Positions 26,894 through 35,863 of a stretch of DNA of 37,065 nucleotides are shown one piece after another; the first letter of the stretch is position 1, and each line of letters begins with the position of its first letter. The stretch covers positions 1 to 37,065 of IMG/VR virus record IMGVR_UViG_3300047157_000055, one strand, 5' to 3'. Source of the stretch: a virus. A program made the position numbers and the translations under genes. The notes beneath the pieces were generated by a model, which was not told the DNA's origin, did no database searches, and saw nothing but the letters and a program-made list of their open reading frames with translations.

Positions 26894-27964
26894 TTAAGAT
26901 ATTTGTCCTGTATTACCTGCTAATACTGAACCATTAGAGCCTGCTGAACCTGCTGAGCCATTAGATGAACCACTAGAACCTGCTGCTCCTCCTGCACCAC
27001 CTGAGTAAATATTTGTCCAAGTTCCTCTACCATTTGCACTATTATTATTACCTGCTGAACCTGCATTTCCTAAATTACCACCTGCTCCTCCAGTTCCACC
27101 TGCAGGCCAATAGTAACCATCACAATATCCACCAATACCGCCACCTGAACCACCAGTAGTTGCTCCACCTGCTCCTGCTGCTGAGCCACCAGATGAGCCT
27201 CCATTAGAACCATTAGCAGCACCACCGCCTCCTGCTCCACCTTGACAAGAAACTGCAGAAGCACCACCACCGCCTCCGCCACCGTTTCCATTAATGGTTA
27301 AAGTACCTGCTGCTCCTCCTGCTCCTCCAGAACCTGCTGTTCTAGTTCCTGCTGTAGAAAATACAACTGCTAAATTATTATCGCTTGTTTGTGAATGTTC
27401 AAAAGCATTACCACCTGCTGAACCATTACTTCCGTTTTGTCCTGAACCTGCTGAACCTGAACCTGCACTACCTGCTGAGCCTGCACTAGCTGCTCCTTGA
27501 GTATTACTTGGTCCAGACGCACCACCAGTACCACCACCAGAACTAGGGTTAGAAGTAGCATCTGAACCTGCACTACCTGCTGAACCATTAGCACCTATTA
27601 TTGTGCCATTGTTAGTAATTGTAATCGTAACACCACTACCCCAACCTGTATCAGTTTTCATAGCAGGATTAGAACTAGAACTAGAGTTTACTGTAACACC
27701 ACTATTAATAGTTAAATTAACATTTGTATTTTGGTCACCACCTGCTGCTACTGCTGCGGTTTTAATATTATAGTTACTTGTATTAGAGGATATAGTTAAT
27801 GCTGTAGCACTAGAAGTACCATAAAAATCAGCAGCTAATTGTATTTCTCCATTAGCAGGAGCATTACCATTACTATAATATTCACTAAGTGCGTGTGGTG
27901 CTGAACCACCAAATTCACCTGCAATATCTCCTAAACTAATTTGTCCGCTACCTGTTAATGGCAT
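26894..27964 (-). CDS. Glycine-rich tail adhesin, 356 aa
   Basis: The N-terminal 55 residues (PLTGSGQISLGDIAGEFGGS, then YYSNGNAPANGEI and LAADFYGTSS) are a capping domain that recurs in marine phage tail proteins. The centre (about 55-125) is Asn/Thr-rich beta structure. From about 125 to the end the chain is dominated by Gly, Ser, Ala and Asn, with GGxGG and GSAGSAG runs that probably form a polyglycine-II bundle, as in T-even gp38-type adhesins. One pair of Cys and the aromatic loop GGYCDGYYWPAGG lie in it and may be a receptor-binding loop. Coupled by TAATG to the S74 fibre. Confidence 0.75.
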   Translation of the reverse strand: MPLTGSGQISLGDIAGEFGGSAPHALSEYYSNGNAPANGEIQLAADFYGTSSATALTISSNTSNYNIKTAAVAAGGDQNTNVNLTINSGVTVNSSSSSNPAMKTDTGWGSGVTITITNNGTIIGANGSAGSAGSDATSNPSSGGGTGGASGPSNTQGAASAGSAGSAGSGSAGSGQNGSNGSAGGNAFEHSQTSDNNLAVVFSTAGTRTAGSGGAGGAAGTLTINGNGGGGGGGASAVSCQGGAGGGGAANGSNGGSSGGSAAGAGGATTGGSGGGIGGYCDGYYWPAGGTGGAGGNLGNAGSAGNNNSANGRGTWTNIYSGGAGGAAGSSGSSNGSAGSAGSNGSVLAGNTGQIS

Positions 27965-29262
27965 TATTTACTTTCCAGTTTTTTAACTTTTGCAGTTAAC
28001 TCCTTGATTGCTTCAACAAGTATTGCTGTCATTGAATCATAGTGTAGTGTTTTGTACTCTTTGTCATCACCTGTAACTAATGGTACTTTTTTTGTCTTAA
28101 CTGCTGAAGGCATAACCTTTTCAACATCTTGAGCAAGTAGACCTGCTGACTCTCTGTCGTTATGTTTGTATTTGTAAGACACACCTTTAAGTTGATTAAT
28201 CTTGTCAAGTGCAAACTCTACAGGGTTAATGTCATACTTAAGTGCTTCATCTGAAATTGTAGTTGAAAATGCAATAACATCACCATCAACATGTAAGTCA
28301 CCATCAGCTTCAAGTCGCATTTCAACAGTACCATCAGTTTCAAAATCTATATAACCTCCAGCATTTAAAGTAATTTTTTCATTACTATCTGATGAAGCGA
28401 GAACTAAATTACTTGAACCAGTTACTCTGTCAGTTACTGTAATACCATTTGCAGTTGTTTCAATTTTTTTAACGTTGTTATGGTAAAGTTCTACAGCATC
28501 ATCTACTACAAATTTAGCCATAGTTTCAGAAGTGCCTTTTTGTAAATTTATTCCAGTACCATTTGACATAATAATTAATGTGCCAGTACCTTCTTCATTA
28601 ATTATGCTATCAGAACCATCGTGATATAAAGATAAATCATTACTACTACCAAGTCTTATTTGACTGTTATCAGTAAAATTTACACTACCTGTCATATTGC
28701 CACCTGCTTTAGGCAAAGCAGCATTAGCTGTAGTATTAGCTGTAACACCTGTAGCAATATCGGTGTTAATTGAGTTGGCTAATTTATCTGCTGTAACTGC
28801 ATCATCTGCAATCTTAGCAGTTGAAATAGAACCATCAGCAATTGTAGTTGTAACTTCTGCCCAAGTAAGTCCACCTGTATTACCAGACTGTGCCGATAAA
28901 AAATAACCATTAGTAGGTGTGTTAGACACTTTAAGATTTGCTTCGTCTACTACATTGTCTGCTATTGTAAGAGCAGTTGCTCCTGTTACTTCGCCAGTAT
29001 GTGTAGCGTTTGTTGTTTTAGCTGTATTAGCTGCAATTTCTGTGTTAATTGAATTAGCTAACTTGTCGGCTGTTACATTGTCATCTAAAATTTTAGCTGT
29101 TGTTACTGCGTTATCTGCAAGTTCTGCTACAGTAATAGCATTGTTAGCTATATTACATTATCAATAGTAACCTTCTTAGAAGTACCACCATCATTAATAA
29201 GTAGTTCTTCACTACCTGCTGTTGCAGTTTTTGCTGATAGCTGATACTTTAGTTGTTGCCAT
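27964..29262 (-). CDS. Tail fibre/spike with C-terminal S74 intramolecular chaperone (frameshifted at the 5' end)
   Basis: The start at 29262 has a CGGAGTAAAT site. Restored length about 432 residues; two base errors near 29232 and 29155 break the first 40 codons. Repeated units TAKILDDNVTADKLANSINT and TAKIADDAVTADKLANSINT precede a beta-rich shaft with SSNDLSLYHDGSDSI. The last 110 residues, from SDEALKYDINPVEFALDKIN through SAGLLAQDVEKVMP to KTLHYDSM, are an S74/endosialidase-type chaperone that trimerises the fibre and self-cleaves at the Ser-Asp pair. Confidence 0.85.
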
Positions 29263-29283
29263 ATTTACTCCGTAATAATATAG

Positions 29284-29405
29284 TTAGGTGTATGCAGCTT
29301 GTGAAGATTCAATAACAAGATAACCACCTTGTTCTAGTTCTATTTCATAAGCAGAAGATTCATTGGTTCAAACTCTCTTTCCCATTGCCTTCTATTAAGG
29401 TACAT
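29284..29405 (-). CDS. Small protein, about 40 aa (frameshifted)
   Basis: It starts at 29405 (MYLNRRQWEREFEP), overlapping the end of the previous gene, and after one base change continues NESSAYEIELEQGGYLVIES to a stop at 29284, just before the fibre ribosome site. Plausible composition; no family recognised. Confidence 0.4.
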
Positions 29406-29663
29406 CCCAATAGTTTTTTTCTTTCTCCAATTTCTTTGTGTAGCCATTAGAGTCTAAACCTAATTTTCTGCTACCAATCTTTTGTCTTTCTGCTAAAGCG
29501 ATTAGCTCATCTTTAATTTCTTCAACAAGTGGTGAATACTTTGTAATAACTTTTGAGTCTTTTCTTTTCTTAGATCTTACCTGCTAGGCGTACCCGCATA
29601 CGAACCACCTTTCCTCCAGAACGAGACTCGCTTGGAGTTTTTGTAGTTTTGTGATTAATTCAT
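29395..29663 (-). CDS. Basic hypothetical protein, about 90 aa (frameshifted, start uncertain)
   Basis: Readable pieces are NYKNSKRVSFWRKGGSYAGT, then after a base change KKRKDSKVITKYSPLVEEIK and IALAERQKIGSRKLG, ending EKNYWDVP at 29395. The N-terminal half is strongly basic. The ATG at 29663 is used because the chain seems to begin there after correction, but a stop codon lies directly after it in the raw sequence. Possibly a virion or DNA-binding protein. Function unknown. Confidence 0.4.
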
Positions 29664-30017
29664 ATACTGTTGCCTCTTTTTTCCTTTTTCGTTATTTGAT
29701 TTAAGGCTACTACTACCATAAGTAGGTGCTTTACCTTCTGATTTAACATTTTCTAATTCTTCATCTTCTTCCATATGCTATCTAACATATCCATAAGAGA
29801 ATCTAATTCTGTTTCAGGTTCAGGTTCATCTAGCAAATTTTAAAGCATTAGCTAGCCATAAACTCATCTCTTGAAGGACAGTCTTCATCATCCTCATCAT
29901 GTACTTGGTCATAACTTTCATCTAACATCCTTGCCCAGATTTCTCTAATCTTAGCTTTAAATCTTTCTATTTCTAATGTGTTAGATGTGAGCCTGTAGTA
30001 TCTTCAAATATGTCCAT
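29655..30017 (-). CDS. Acidic hypothetical protein, about 120 aa (frameshifted)
   Basis: The start at 30017 (MDIFEDTTGS) overlaps the zinc-ribbon gene. Three or so base errors separate FKAKIREIWARMLDESYDQV, then LDEPEPETELDSLMDML and MEEDEELENVKSEGKAPTYG, ending QQYMN at 29655. Acidic and mostly helical. Lies in the cluster between capsid and tail fibre. Family not recognised. Confidence 0.45.
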
Positions 30018-30225
30018 TAAACTTATCCTTACTCTTTCGTTTTCTTTCTCTCATGCTAAATCTAGTCATTTCGTATCCGTAACTAGGTCTAACATCATTA
30101 ATTGAATAAATCCTTTTAGCTGGCTTACCGCACTTAGGACATTCAATACCCATTTTCATTTCATCGTAAGTTGTTAATTCTTCACTTACATGATTTTGTT
30201 CGCATTTAAAGTCGTAAAAAGGCAT
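30004..30225 (-). CDS. FmdB-like zinc-ribbon protein, 73 aa
   Basis: The product begins MPFYDFKCEQNHVSEELTTY and continues with IECPKCGKPAKRIYSI. The MPxYDF start plus C-x(3)-H and CPxCG pairs match the FmdB-type regulatory zinc-ribbon family, which has no settled function. The C-terminal part is very basic (RERKRKSKDK). It overlaps the HNH gene by 20 bases. Confidence 0.7.
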   Translation of the reverse strand: MPFYDFKCEQNHVSEELTTYDEMKMGIECPKCGKPAKRIYSINDVRPSYGYEMTRFSMRERKRKSKDKFNGHI

Positions 30226-30475
30226 GTCTTCTCATTTCTTTGTGAGCAAGCCTATGGCAATTAGAACAAAGTAAAACACATTTATCTAGTTCTTTTTGAA
30301 TAGTTTCCCACTTTCTTCTTTTTAATTTAGTCCATTCAAACTCTTTACTAGCAGGAACAATGTGATGAAAATCATATAACTCTCTATCAAACACACCTTC
30401 ACATTTCCAGCATTTACCACCTAAATATCTTATGGCTTTTTCTTTCTTAGCGTTTATTAATTTAGTTGATGACAT
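30206..30475 (-). CDS. HNH endonuclease, 89 aa
   Basis: A small complete HNH nuclease: KCWKC near residues 22-26, the catalytic DFHHIVPASK (residues about 35-44) and CVLLCSNCHRLAHKE at the end. Together these form the zinc-supported beta-beta-alpha metal site. In phages such proteins either help packaging or behave as homing endonucleases. It lies directly downstream of the capsid terminator-like hairpin with a weak ribosome site, and not beside the terminase, so a mobile or homing origin is possible. Confidence 0.8.
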   Translation of the reverse strand: MSSTKLINAKKEKAIRYLGGKCWKCEGVFDRELYDFHHIVPASKEFEWTKLKRRKWETIQKELDKCVLLCSNCHRLAHKEMRRHAFLRL

Positions 30476-30488
30476 AATTAGTTTGTAA

Positions 30489-30512
30489 TAACCCCCTCAA
30501 CAGAAGGGGTTA
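30489..30512 (-). terminator. Terminator-like hairpin after the capsid gene
   Basis: TAACCCC and GGGGTTA form a 7-bp stem with a 10-base loop, 15 bases beyond the capsid stop. The following bases on the minus strand are only moderately T-rich (TTACAAAC), so termination may be partial, which would keep capsid mRNA abundant while letting some transcripts through to the tail genes. Confidence 0.55.
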
Positions 30513-30526
30513 CGCCTAACTAACTA

Positions 30527-31456
30527 CTATGAACCCGGTACAACAAACGCAACACCAGCGTCATTACGAAGTTCTGCAACTCCATAAATAGTATCTGAAG
30601 TGAACAAGTCACCAAGTATTCTTGCTTGTACTGTGTTTGTGAACGTACACCAACTTGCTCTGCTAGAACTAGAGCATCTTTGTGCATCAAAGTACCTACT
30701 CTATCTGCACCAGAGTTACCTGCTGCTGAAGGGCAGTTTGATGAAATGTAAACATCAACACCGTAGATTTGACCAATCTTACCAGTACGAATAGCATCAC
30801 CAGAACCAATGAACTGCTGCTCTGTGAATCTGTTGATTCCAAGCATGTCATTAGCACAGATTGGTGGAACTACCATTACACGATTGTCCATTGGTACATC
30901 TGCATCATCCAGAGTTAGTAGCATTCTACGAATACCTGCATCTGTAATGTCAGCAGCGTTAGATGAGTTACCTGTGTAGTCTGTGCTACCATTAGAACCA
31001 ATTACTGCTTTCTCGAAAGATGCTGCTGCTGCACCACCTACTGTACCACCTTGAAACCCTTCTGTAAGAGCAAACAAGATCAGTATCTACTTGCTTCGCA
31101 AGAGCATAACCAGCGTCATCGGTGTAGAACTTTCTCATTGAAGCTAGTGCTTGAACTTCTGCAATATCTTCAATTAACTTTGAATATTCGTAATGCTTAT
31201 CAATACTTACTGTTACTTTCGTATTAGTAGCTGCTGATAGTGTTACTTGAGTGTTTGCTGCTTTAGCACTTGCACTTCCTCTTGCCGGCACAGGAATATA
31301 TATAGTGTCTCCTTTTTTGCCTTTATGAGAAAGTTTAGTGACTAGGTTAGCAACCACTAGATTTGACTTGTACGCACCTATAACTTCATCTGACCACAGT
31401 TCAGGAATGAAGTTATTAGCTACACTAGTCGTTACTTGGTTTGTACCTAACGCCAT
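30527..31456 (-). CDS. Major capsid protein (two frameshifts)
   Basis: The start at 31456 has a TAGGAGAAGAAA site. The first frame encodes MALGTNQVTTSVANNFIPEL to about VDTDL (residue about 126). A one-base insertion near 31085 then shifts to LFALTEGFQGGTVGGAAAAS. A further error near 30625 precedes LGDLFTSDTIYGVAELRNDA and the end VVPGS at 30527. The joined protein is about 309 residues, suitable for an HK97-fold coat, and lies straight after the scaffold gene. The sites of the frame breaks look like base-call errors, not a programmed slip. Confidence 0.85.
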
Positions 31457-31479
31457 TTTCTTCTCCTATTATAAGTAAA

Positions 31480-32289
31480 TTATTTAACCCTACCTTCTGC
31501 GTATGCTGACTGAATTTCATCAGCCAAAGTTGCGTATCGGTTAGGGTCAGTTACCTGTAGATTGATTAAATCAGCTCTACGGTAAATCTTCTTTCCACCT
31601 ACAGAATCTCCTGAAGAGCGTGTTTCTGAGCTAGTCTTTTGTAATGCTTTTTCTCTTTTAACTTTTTCTTTCTTTTTAACTTCAGCAGTTTTACTTGCCA
31701 TGTTAATTTGCTTCCATGTTGTAAACAACTCGTTAGCAGATTCAAAGTCATAAGAGTCAGCAGTACGGAATAACTCTTGTCGTATCTTGCTTGCTCCAAC
31801 CCAGTTACGAAAGTCATTGCTTTCTACTATATCCATAAAATCAGGATGAGCAGCTTCTAACTGTGCTTGATTCAACGCTTGATTTTGCATGGCTCTAGTT
31901 TCTTTAGCCTTAACTACATCGGGATGTTTTTCTATAGCTGAGTTAACTGCATTTGCAGGGTCAGCATAGAACTGGTCCTCGAATGGTACTGGTTCTTCTT
32001 TCGGTGCGGTAGCTTCAGGTGCTTGTTGTTGAGAAGACATTAAGGTTTCAATTAATTTCCGTTGATGTCCAACTTCCATTCCTTGTTTACCTAATATTCT
32101 TTCTGCATTTTGGTGCATCTCAATAACTTCTTCAAGTGATTTACCAGCATACTTTTCAGGAACTGTAGATTCTGGTTGTGTTTCAAGCTCTGTATCTTCT
32201 TGGACTAAATCCGCTTGTACCTCTTCTACTTCTTGATTTTCTGTTATTGGTGTTTCAGTTAAAGGTGCTTCTTCTACTACTATACTCAT
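31480..32289 (-). CDS. Capsid scaffold / assembly protein, about 269 aa
   Basis: I start at 32289 (MSIVVEEAPLTETPITENQE) because GGCGGAG lies eight bases upstream; the in-frame ATG at 32307 precedes that site. The N-terminal 60 residues are very acidic, the middle is helical, and the C-terminal third is basic and Lys-rich (KKKEKVKREKALQKT), the typical polarity of podovirus scaffolds. Position between portal and coat genes supports the call. Confidence 0.75.
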   Translation of the reverse strand: MSIVVEEAPLTETPITENQEVEEVQADLVQEDTELETQPESTVPEKYAGKSLEEVIEMHQNAERILGKQGMEVGHQRKLIETLMSSQQQAPEATAPKEEPVPFEDQFYADPANAVNSAIEKHPDVVKAKETRAMQNQALNQAQLEAAHPDFMDIVESNDFRNWVGASKIRQELFRTADSYDFESANELFTTWKQINMASKTAEVKKKEKVKREKALQKTSSETRSSGDSVGGKKIYRRADLINLQVTDPNRYATLADEIQSAYAEGRVK

Positions 32290-32339
32290 ATTGTGTTCTC
32301 CGCCCATCTGGGTTATGAAGTTATATTAAGGTAGAATCC

Positions 32340-32567
32340 TTATGAAGAGGATTGCTCTACCGCTAGTTTTGTTGCATCTTCTAGACTTTGCAATTGTCGT
32401 AGGACTTGCAACTGACCCTTAGCATGCCAAAGGTCTTTTTCACTTTCAAGAGTGCGTATATCAACTACATTCTCTTCAGTAATTTTCATGTCAGCCATTA
32501 AATCTTTCCACCCTTCGGTTTCAAATAAAGCTAACCTATCTTTTAAAAACTGTTCGTCAGGTTTCAT
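32340..32567 (-). CDS. Small protein between portal and scaffold, 75 aa
   Basis: A 75-residue helical acidic protein (MKPDEQFLKDRLALFETEGW) that overlaps the portal stop by four bases (ATGA). Comparable small genes occur at this place in many podophage head modules; a head-assembly role is likely but unproven. Downstream of it are 50 bases without a gene. Confidence 0.65.
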   Translation of the reverse strand: MKPDEQFLKDRLALFETEGWKDLMADMKITEENVVDIRTLESEKDLWHAKGQLQVLRQLQSLEDATKLAVEQSSS

Positions 32568-34527
32568 TGTACTCGTGTATTAATCGCTGCCTTAGAACCT
32601 GCTTCTCTAGCCTTAGCTAGATTTAATATTGTTTCTGATTTAAGATGTTCCATTTCTGGAATGTTTCTTGCTGTTTCAGATTGTTGATTTGCTATATCAG
32701 CTTGTAACTTATCTAAATCTAATGCGTTCTTTTGTAGTTTAATAATTTGTTCTTCTACTTGTATTTCATTAGGAACAACTACTGCTGCTTGTGCTTGATG
32801 TAATATAGCTTTACCTTTTTCTTCTTCAGCTTCAGCTAGTGTCTTTTGGATATTAGCTTGTAGCTGTTGTATTTGTAACTCATTACCTATGTTTTCTAAC
32901 TCTTGCTCTCCAGAGTCAGGCTGACTACCTTGCATTAGAGCATTGTACAATCTGGTCTCTATTATGAATACTAGAGTTTTGAACATAGCTAATAAAATTA
33001 CATCAAAAGCAGGTGAATCTTTAGGTATAGACTTGTAACATTTGTACCATTTGAGTCATTTCTAATTCTTTAGCCATTATACCCATAGTTGAATACGGTA
33101 TAAATTTGTAATCATTAACAGGGTATCTATCTACATCAAACTGTATCTTTCTCCACATGCTTATTGTATCAAAGGTACAAGGAATGTGTTTTGGAAATTC
33201 ATTAAAGTACGCTTTTGTCTTTTAATAGCAGCACTTTGCATCATTGACATACCACTAGCTGTTTCTCTGTCACCTGATACAGCTATCAGCAGTACCTGTA
33301 CCCATTTGAATCATGTTTTGTAAACTGATTAACTTGGTCAAATGTACTTGGGTCTGTTGTTCCCATGTCTAATGGCATAATAGCATCTCTAGGATTACCA
33401 TTAGTCAGTACAGTTTTACCGGCTCGTACTTCAAACTTAACACCTCTAGGTAGTCGTGTAGCATCAGCAGCCATCATAGGTGTAGTCGTTAGTGCTAGTG
33501 AATCAATTCTAGCTCTCATTTCAGCATCTAATGCTTTTTGTGCGTTATATCCCTTTTCTGAAACTCCTCTACCCCAGAATTTATTAGGAACTAATGTCAT
33601 GTTGGTAAGATATAAACGGTCTATCTTCCATCATAAACGCAAGTTTTCTTCTACTCTAAGTATATGTTCATCATTACATATAGTAACAACTGCTTCTACT
33701 AACTCATCTTTCTTAGTCATATTCAAAATCATCTTTATCTTTACTAGGCTTAAGAAATCTTTTAGGTACTTTACCCCAATATTCAGTAATCTTAACTGAG
33801 TCAGACTCATCAGCTTGTTTCATTTCAGGGTCGTAACCAAATTTAACAGTATCATAACACCATCAAGAGGTACATCTCTGTATATGCCTGATAGAATACC
33901 TTCAACTACATGATATCGAGGTTTAATTACCTCATGTGCTACACCTAAAGCTTCATTAATAGTGTTAGCTGATGGGTCCATAAGAAATTCTTTAGGAGAT
34001 ATAGGTTCTACCCTAACATCTATAGAGGGATACTCTACTAACTGACGAGTAGTAGTGGTTGTACCTTCTACAGGTACTTCAGCAGGTGTTCTTTCTATAG
34101 TTTGTTCAACAACTATCTTTCCAATACCAGTACCATATATAGCACTATTAAGAAATACTTCACAATAGCATCTTTACAACCTGTTTTTTCTAAATCTTCT
34201 TGTAATAAGTTACTTACATACTCCGCATCACTGTGGATTTTCATCAAGCATGTCGTCTTGTATGTCAAACCATTTCCCCCTGCCAAAAGTTGCCTCCTCT
34301 AATTCAGCAACAGATGACTCAACTGCTTGTTGTAGTGCTGGAGCTATAATTCTAGACTTTTCAGAGCTGCGTGTTCTGTCTTCTTGTAGCCAAATACCAC
34401 GCCATAGACGATAATACTCATCCCATTTCTGTACATAGTTAGTATCTCTGTGGGTGCGCCATGTTTCTAGCCTATGATTAAGCCATCCAGCTAAAGCTTG
34501 GTACTTAGTTTCTTTATTTTCAAACAT
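32564..34527 (-). CDS. Portal (head-tail connector) protein, about 650 aa (many frameshifts)
   Basis: The start at 34527 gives MFENKETKYQALAGWLNHRL. Corrected pieces in order: DAEYVSNLLQEDLEKTGCKD, YGTGIGKIVVEQ, PISPKEFLMDPSANTINEAL, LVPNKFWGRGVSEKGYNAQK, SGDRETASGMSMMQSAAIKR, FQNTFLVPLI. A Gln/Glu-rich coiled C-terminal tail (NELQIQQLQANIQKTLAEAE) follows and reaches 32564. The order wing, stem, crown and barrel-like coil fits a podovirus portal. Roughly seven single-base errors at 33.0-34.2 kb. It lies between terminase and scaffold as expected. Confidence 0.8.
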
Positions 34528-34565
34528 TTATAGAAATATCTCCATTAACGCAGGTAATTCTGTGG

Positions 34566-34574
34566 AGTATAACA
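34566..34574 (-). promoter_or_regulatory. Possible extended -10 promoter ahead of the portal gene
   Basis: On the minus strand TGTTATACT gives an extended -10 (TGn TATACT) in the 85-base gap between TerL and portal. No good -35 lies 17 bases upstream. It could start a head-gene transcript about 30 bases before the portal start. Confidence 0.4.
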
Positions 34575-34612
34575 CATTTTAGGTAGTTGTGTAGAGGTTT
34601 CTAGCAAATTAT

Positions 34613-35863
34613 CTAATATCCTGCTATTTCATCGTAAGGTTCCCAGTCGTCATCCATATCTATAGAGTATGCAAAGTCTGCTATAGACACTTGGTCTATA
34701 TATGCTAGGCTATCCAGCAAATCGTCATGACTTAGGTGATTAGGAAAGTCTAACATCTGTGACATAAAGACTTTCCAATCTCTATCCTCGTTAAAACTTA
34801 TCTGACCATGTTCTAGTCTACCTTGTAAGGACCATGTAATACGCTCAGTTTTCTTTTTACCGCCATGTCGCAACTCATCTATATGTACAAACCTATTTTC
34901 TGTACGCATTTCATCTTCTAGGTAAGGCATAATAGCATTTTTTAAAGAACCTGTTTCTATACCTACAGTAGTAGCTCCATTTATGTCCGCAGCTTTAAGT
35001 ATTTTCTTAGCAGTTTCTTTAATACCCCATCTTCCATGTAGAATATCTTTAACCCACCACTTATCTCTATCTATTTTTACAATAGCTATAGAAGTTTCGT
35101 CTAATTTAGAGCCTTTTAATCCTCTTTCTTTTTCTACAGCCTCAAATCCAGCAGGGTCTACAGCAATTACATAGTTACCGTCTTCAGGTTCTGTGTTTGT
35201 ATGGAACCATTCTTCTTTAAATATACCACCAGAGAAAGTTTCAAAGCTTGCTTCAAATTCCTGCCTAAATGCCATAGAAGACATTGAGCGTTTTGCTGCT
35301 TCAATCTCATCTGCTGCAATATAAGGGTTATCTGTAGAGTTATATTGGAAAGCTTCCCAATCATCGTCTTTTTGAGCTTCATTATATAGGTCATAGAAAT
35401 GGTTTTTACCAGCAGGTGTACCTATAAACATAGCTTCTCCTCGTACATCCGCTAGAGTTGGTCTTAAAATCTGTTCCCATACAATAGGTTTCATACTGGC
35501 GTACTCATCTAATACAACATACGCCAAACCAACACCTCGAAGTGTGTCAGGTCGGTCACTTCCTTTAAGATATATCTTTCTATCGTTGATTAATGTTAGC
35601 CTAGCTGTGTTTTCGTAGGCATCTTTTATGACATCCGCACCTAATTCTTTTAGCATGCCCCACATAATATCCTTAGCTTGCTGAAAAGTAGGACCCACAT
35701 AGAATACATCTTTACTTTCTGACTGTAAAGCTTTAATTAAAAGAATCCAAGCAGCTAATCTAGACTTACCAAACCTTCTACCAGCAGCTACTATCTTAAA
35801 TCTTTTCTTAGAATTAAATATTTCTAGTTGCGCAGGGTGTAACTCTACATTAATTTCTGCCAT
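34613..35863 (-). CDS. terL: Terminase large subunit
   Basis: A complete 416-residue packaging motor. The ATPase domain has Walker A AAGRRFGKS (residues 26-34), Walker B AYVVLDE (D119, E120) and the coupling motif IGTPAG (147-152). The RNase H-like nuclease domain has acidic residues in VIAVDPAG (D236), GIETGS (E303) and HDDLLDSLAYID (D381, D384). It packages concatemers into the prohead through the portal encoded next. The start overlaps the PD-(D/E)XK nuclease gene by 14 bases. Frame fully intact, unlike neighbouring genes. Confidence 0.95.
   Translation of the reverse strand: MAEINVELHPAQLEIFNSKKRFKIVAAGRRFGKSRLAAWILLIKALQSESKDVFYVGPTFQQAKDIMWGMLKELGADVIKDAYENTARLTLINDRKIYLKGSDRPDTLRGVGLAYVVLDEYASMKPIVWEQILRPTLADVRGEAMFIGTPAGKNHFYDLYNEAQKDDDWEAFQYNSTDNPYIAADEIEAAKRSMSSMAFRQEFEASFETFSGGIFKEEWFHTNTEPEDGNYVIAVDPAGFEAVEKERGLKGSKLDETSIAIVKIDRDKWWVKDILHGRWGIKETAKKILKAADINGATTVGIETGSLKNAIMPYLEDEMRTENRFVHIDELRHGGKKKTERITWSLQGRLEHGQISFNEDRDWKVFMSQMLDFPNHLSHDDLLDSLAYIDQVSIADFAYSIDMDDDWEPYDEIAGY

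Noticed and set aside
27070-27594. Long antisense and out-of-frame ORFs (Val/Gln-rich or Pro/Ala-rich) in the adhesin gene
   Set aside because: They are by-products of the GGT/GCT-rich repeat DNA in other frames and have no start signals.
31060-31100. Programmed frameshift in the capsid gene, as in T7 gene 10
   Set aside because: The break lies in the middle of the coat protein, needs removal of one G and lacks a slippery heptamer; it resembles the many other base errors.
33365-33799. Plus-strand ORF of 144 aa within the portal region
   Set aside because: The minus strand gives portal sequence throughout; the plus-strand frame is a shadow with no ribosome site.
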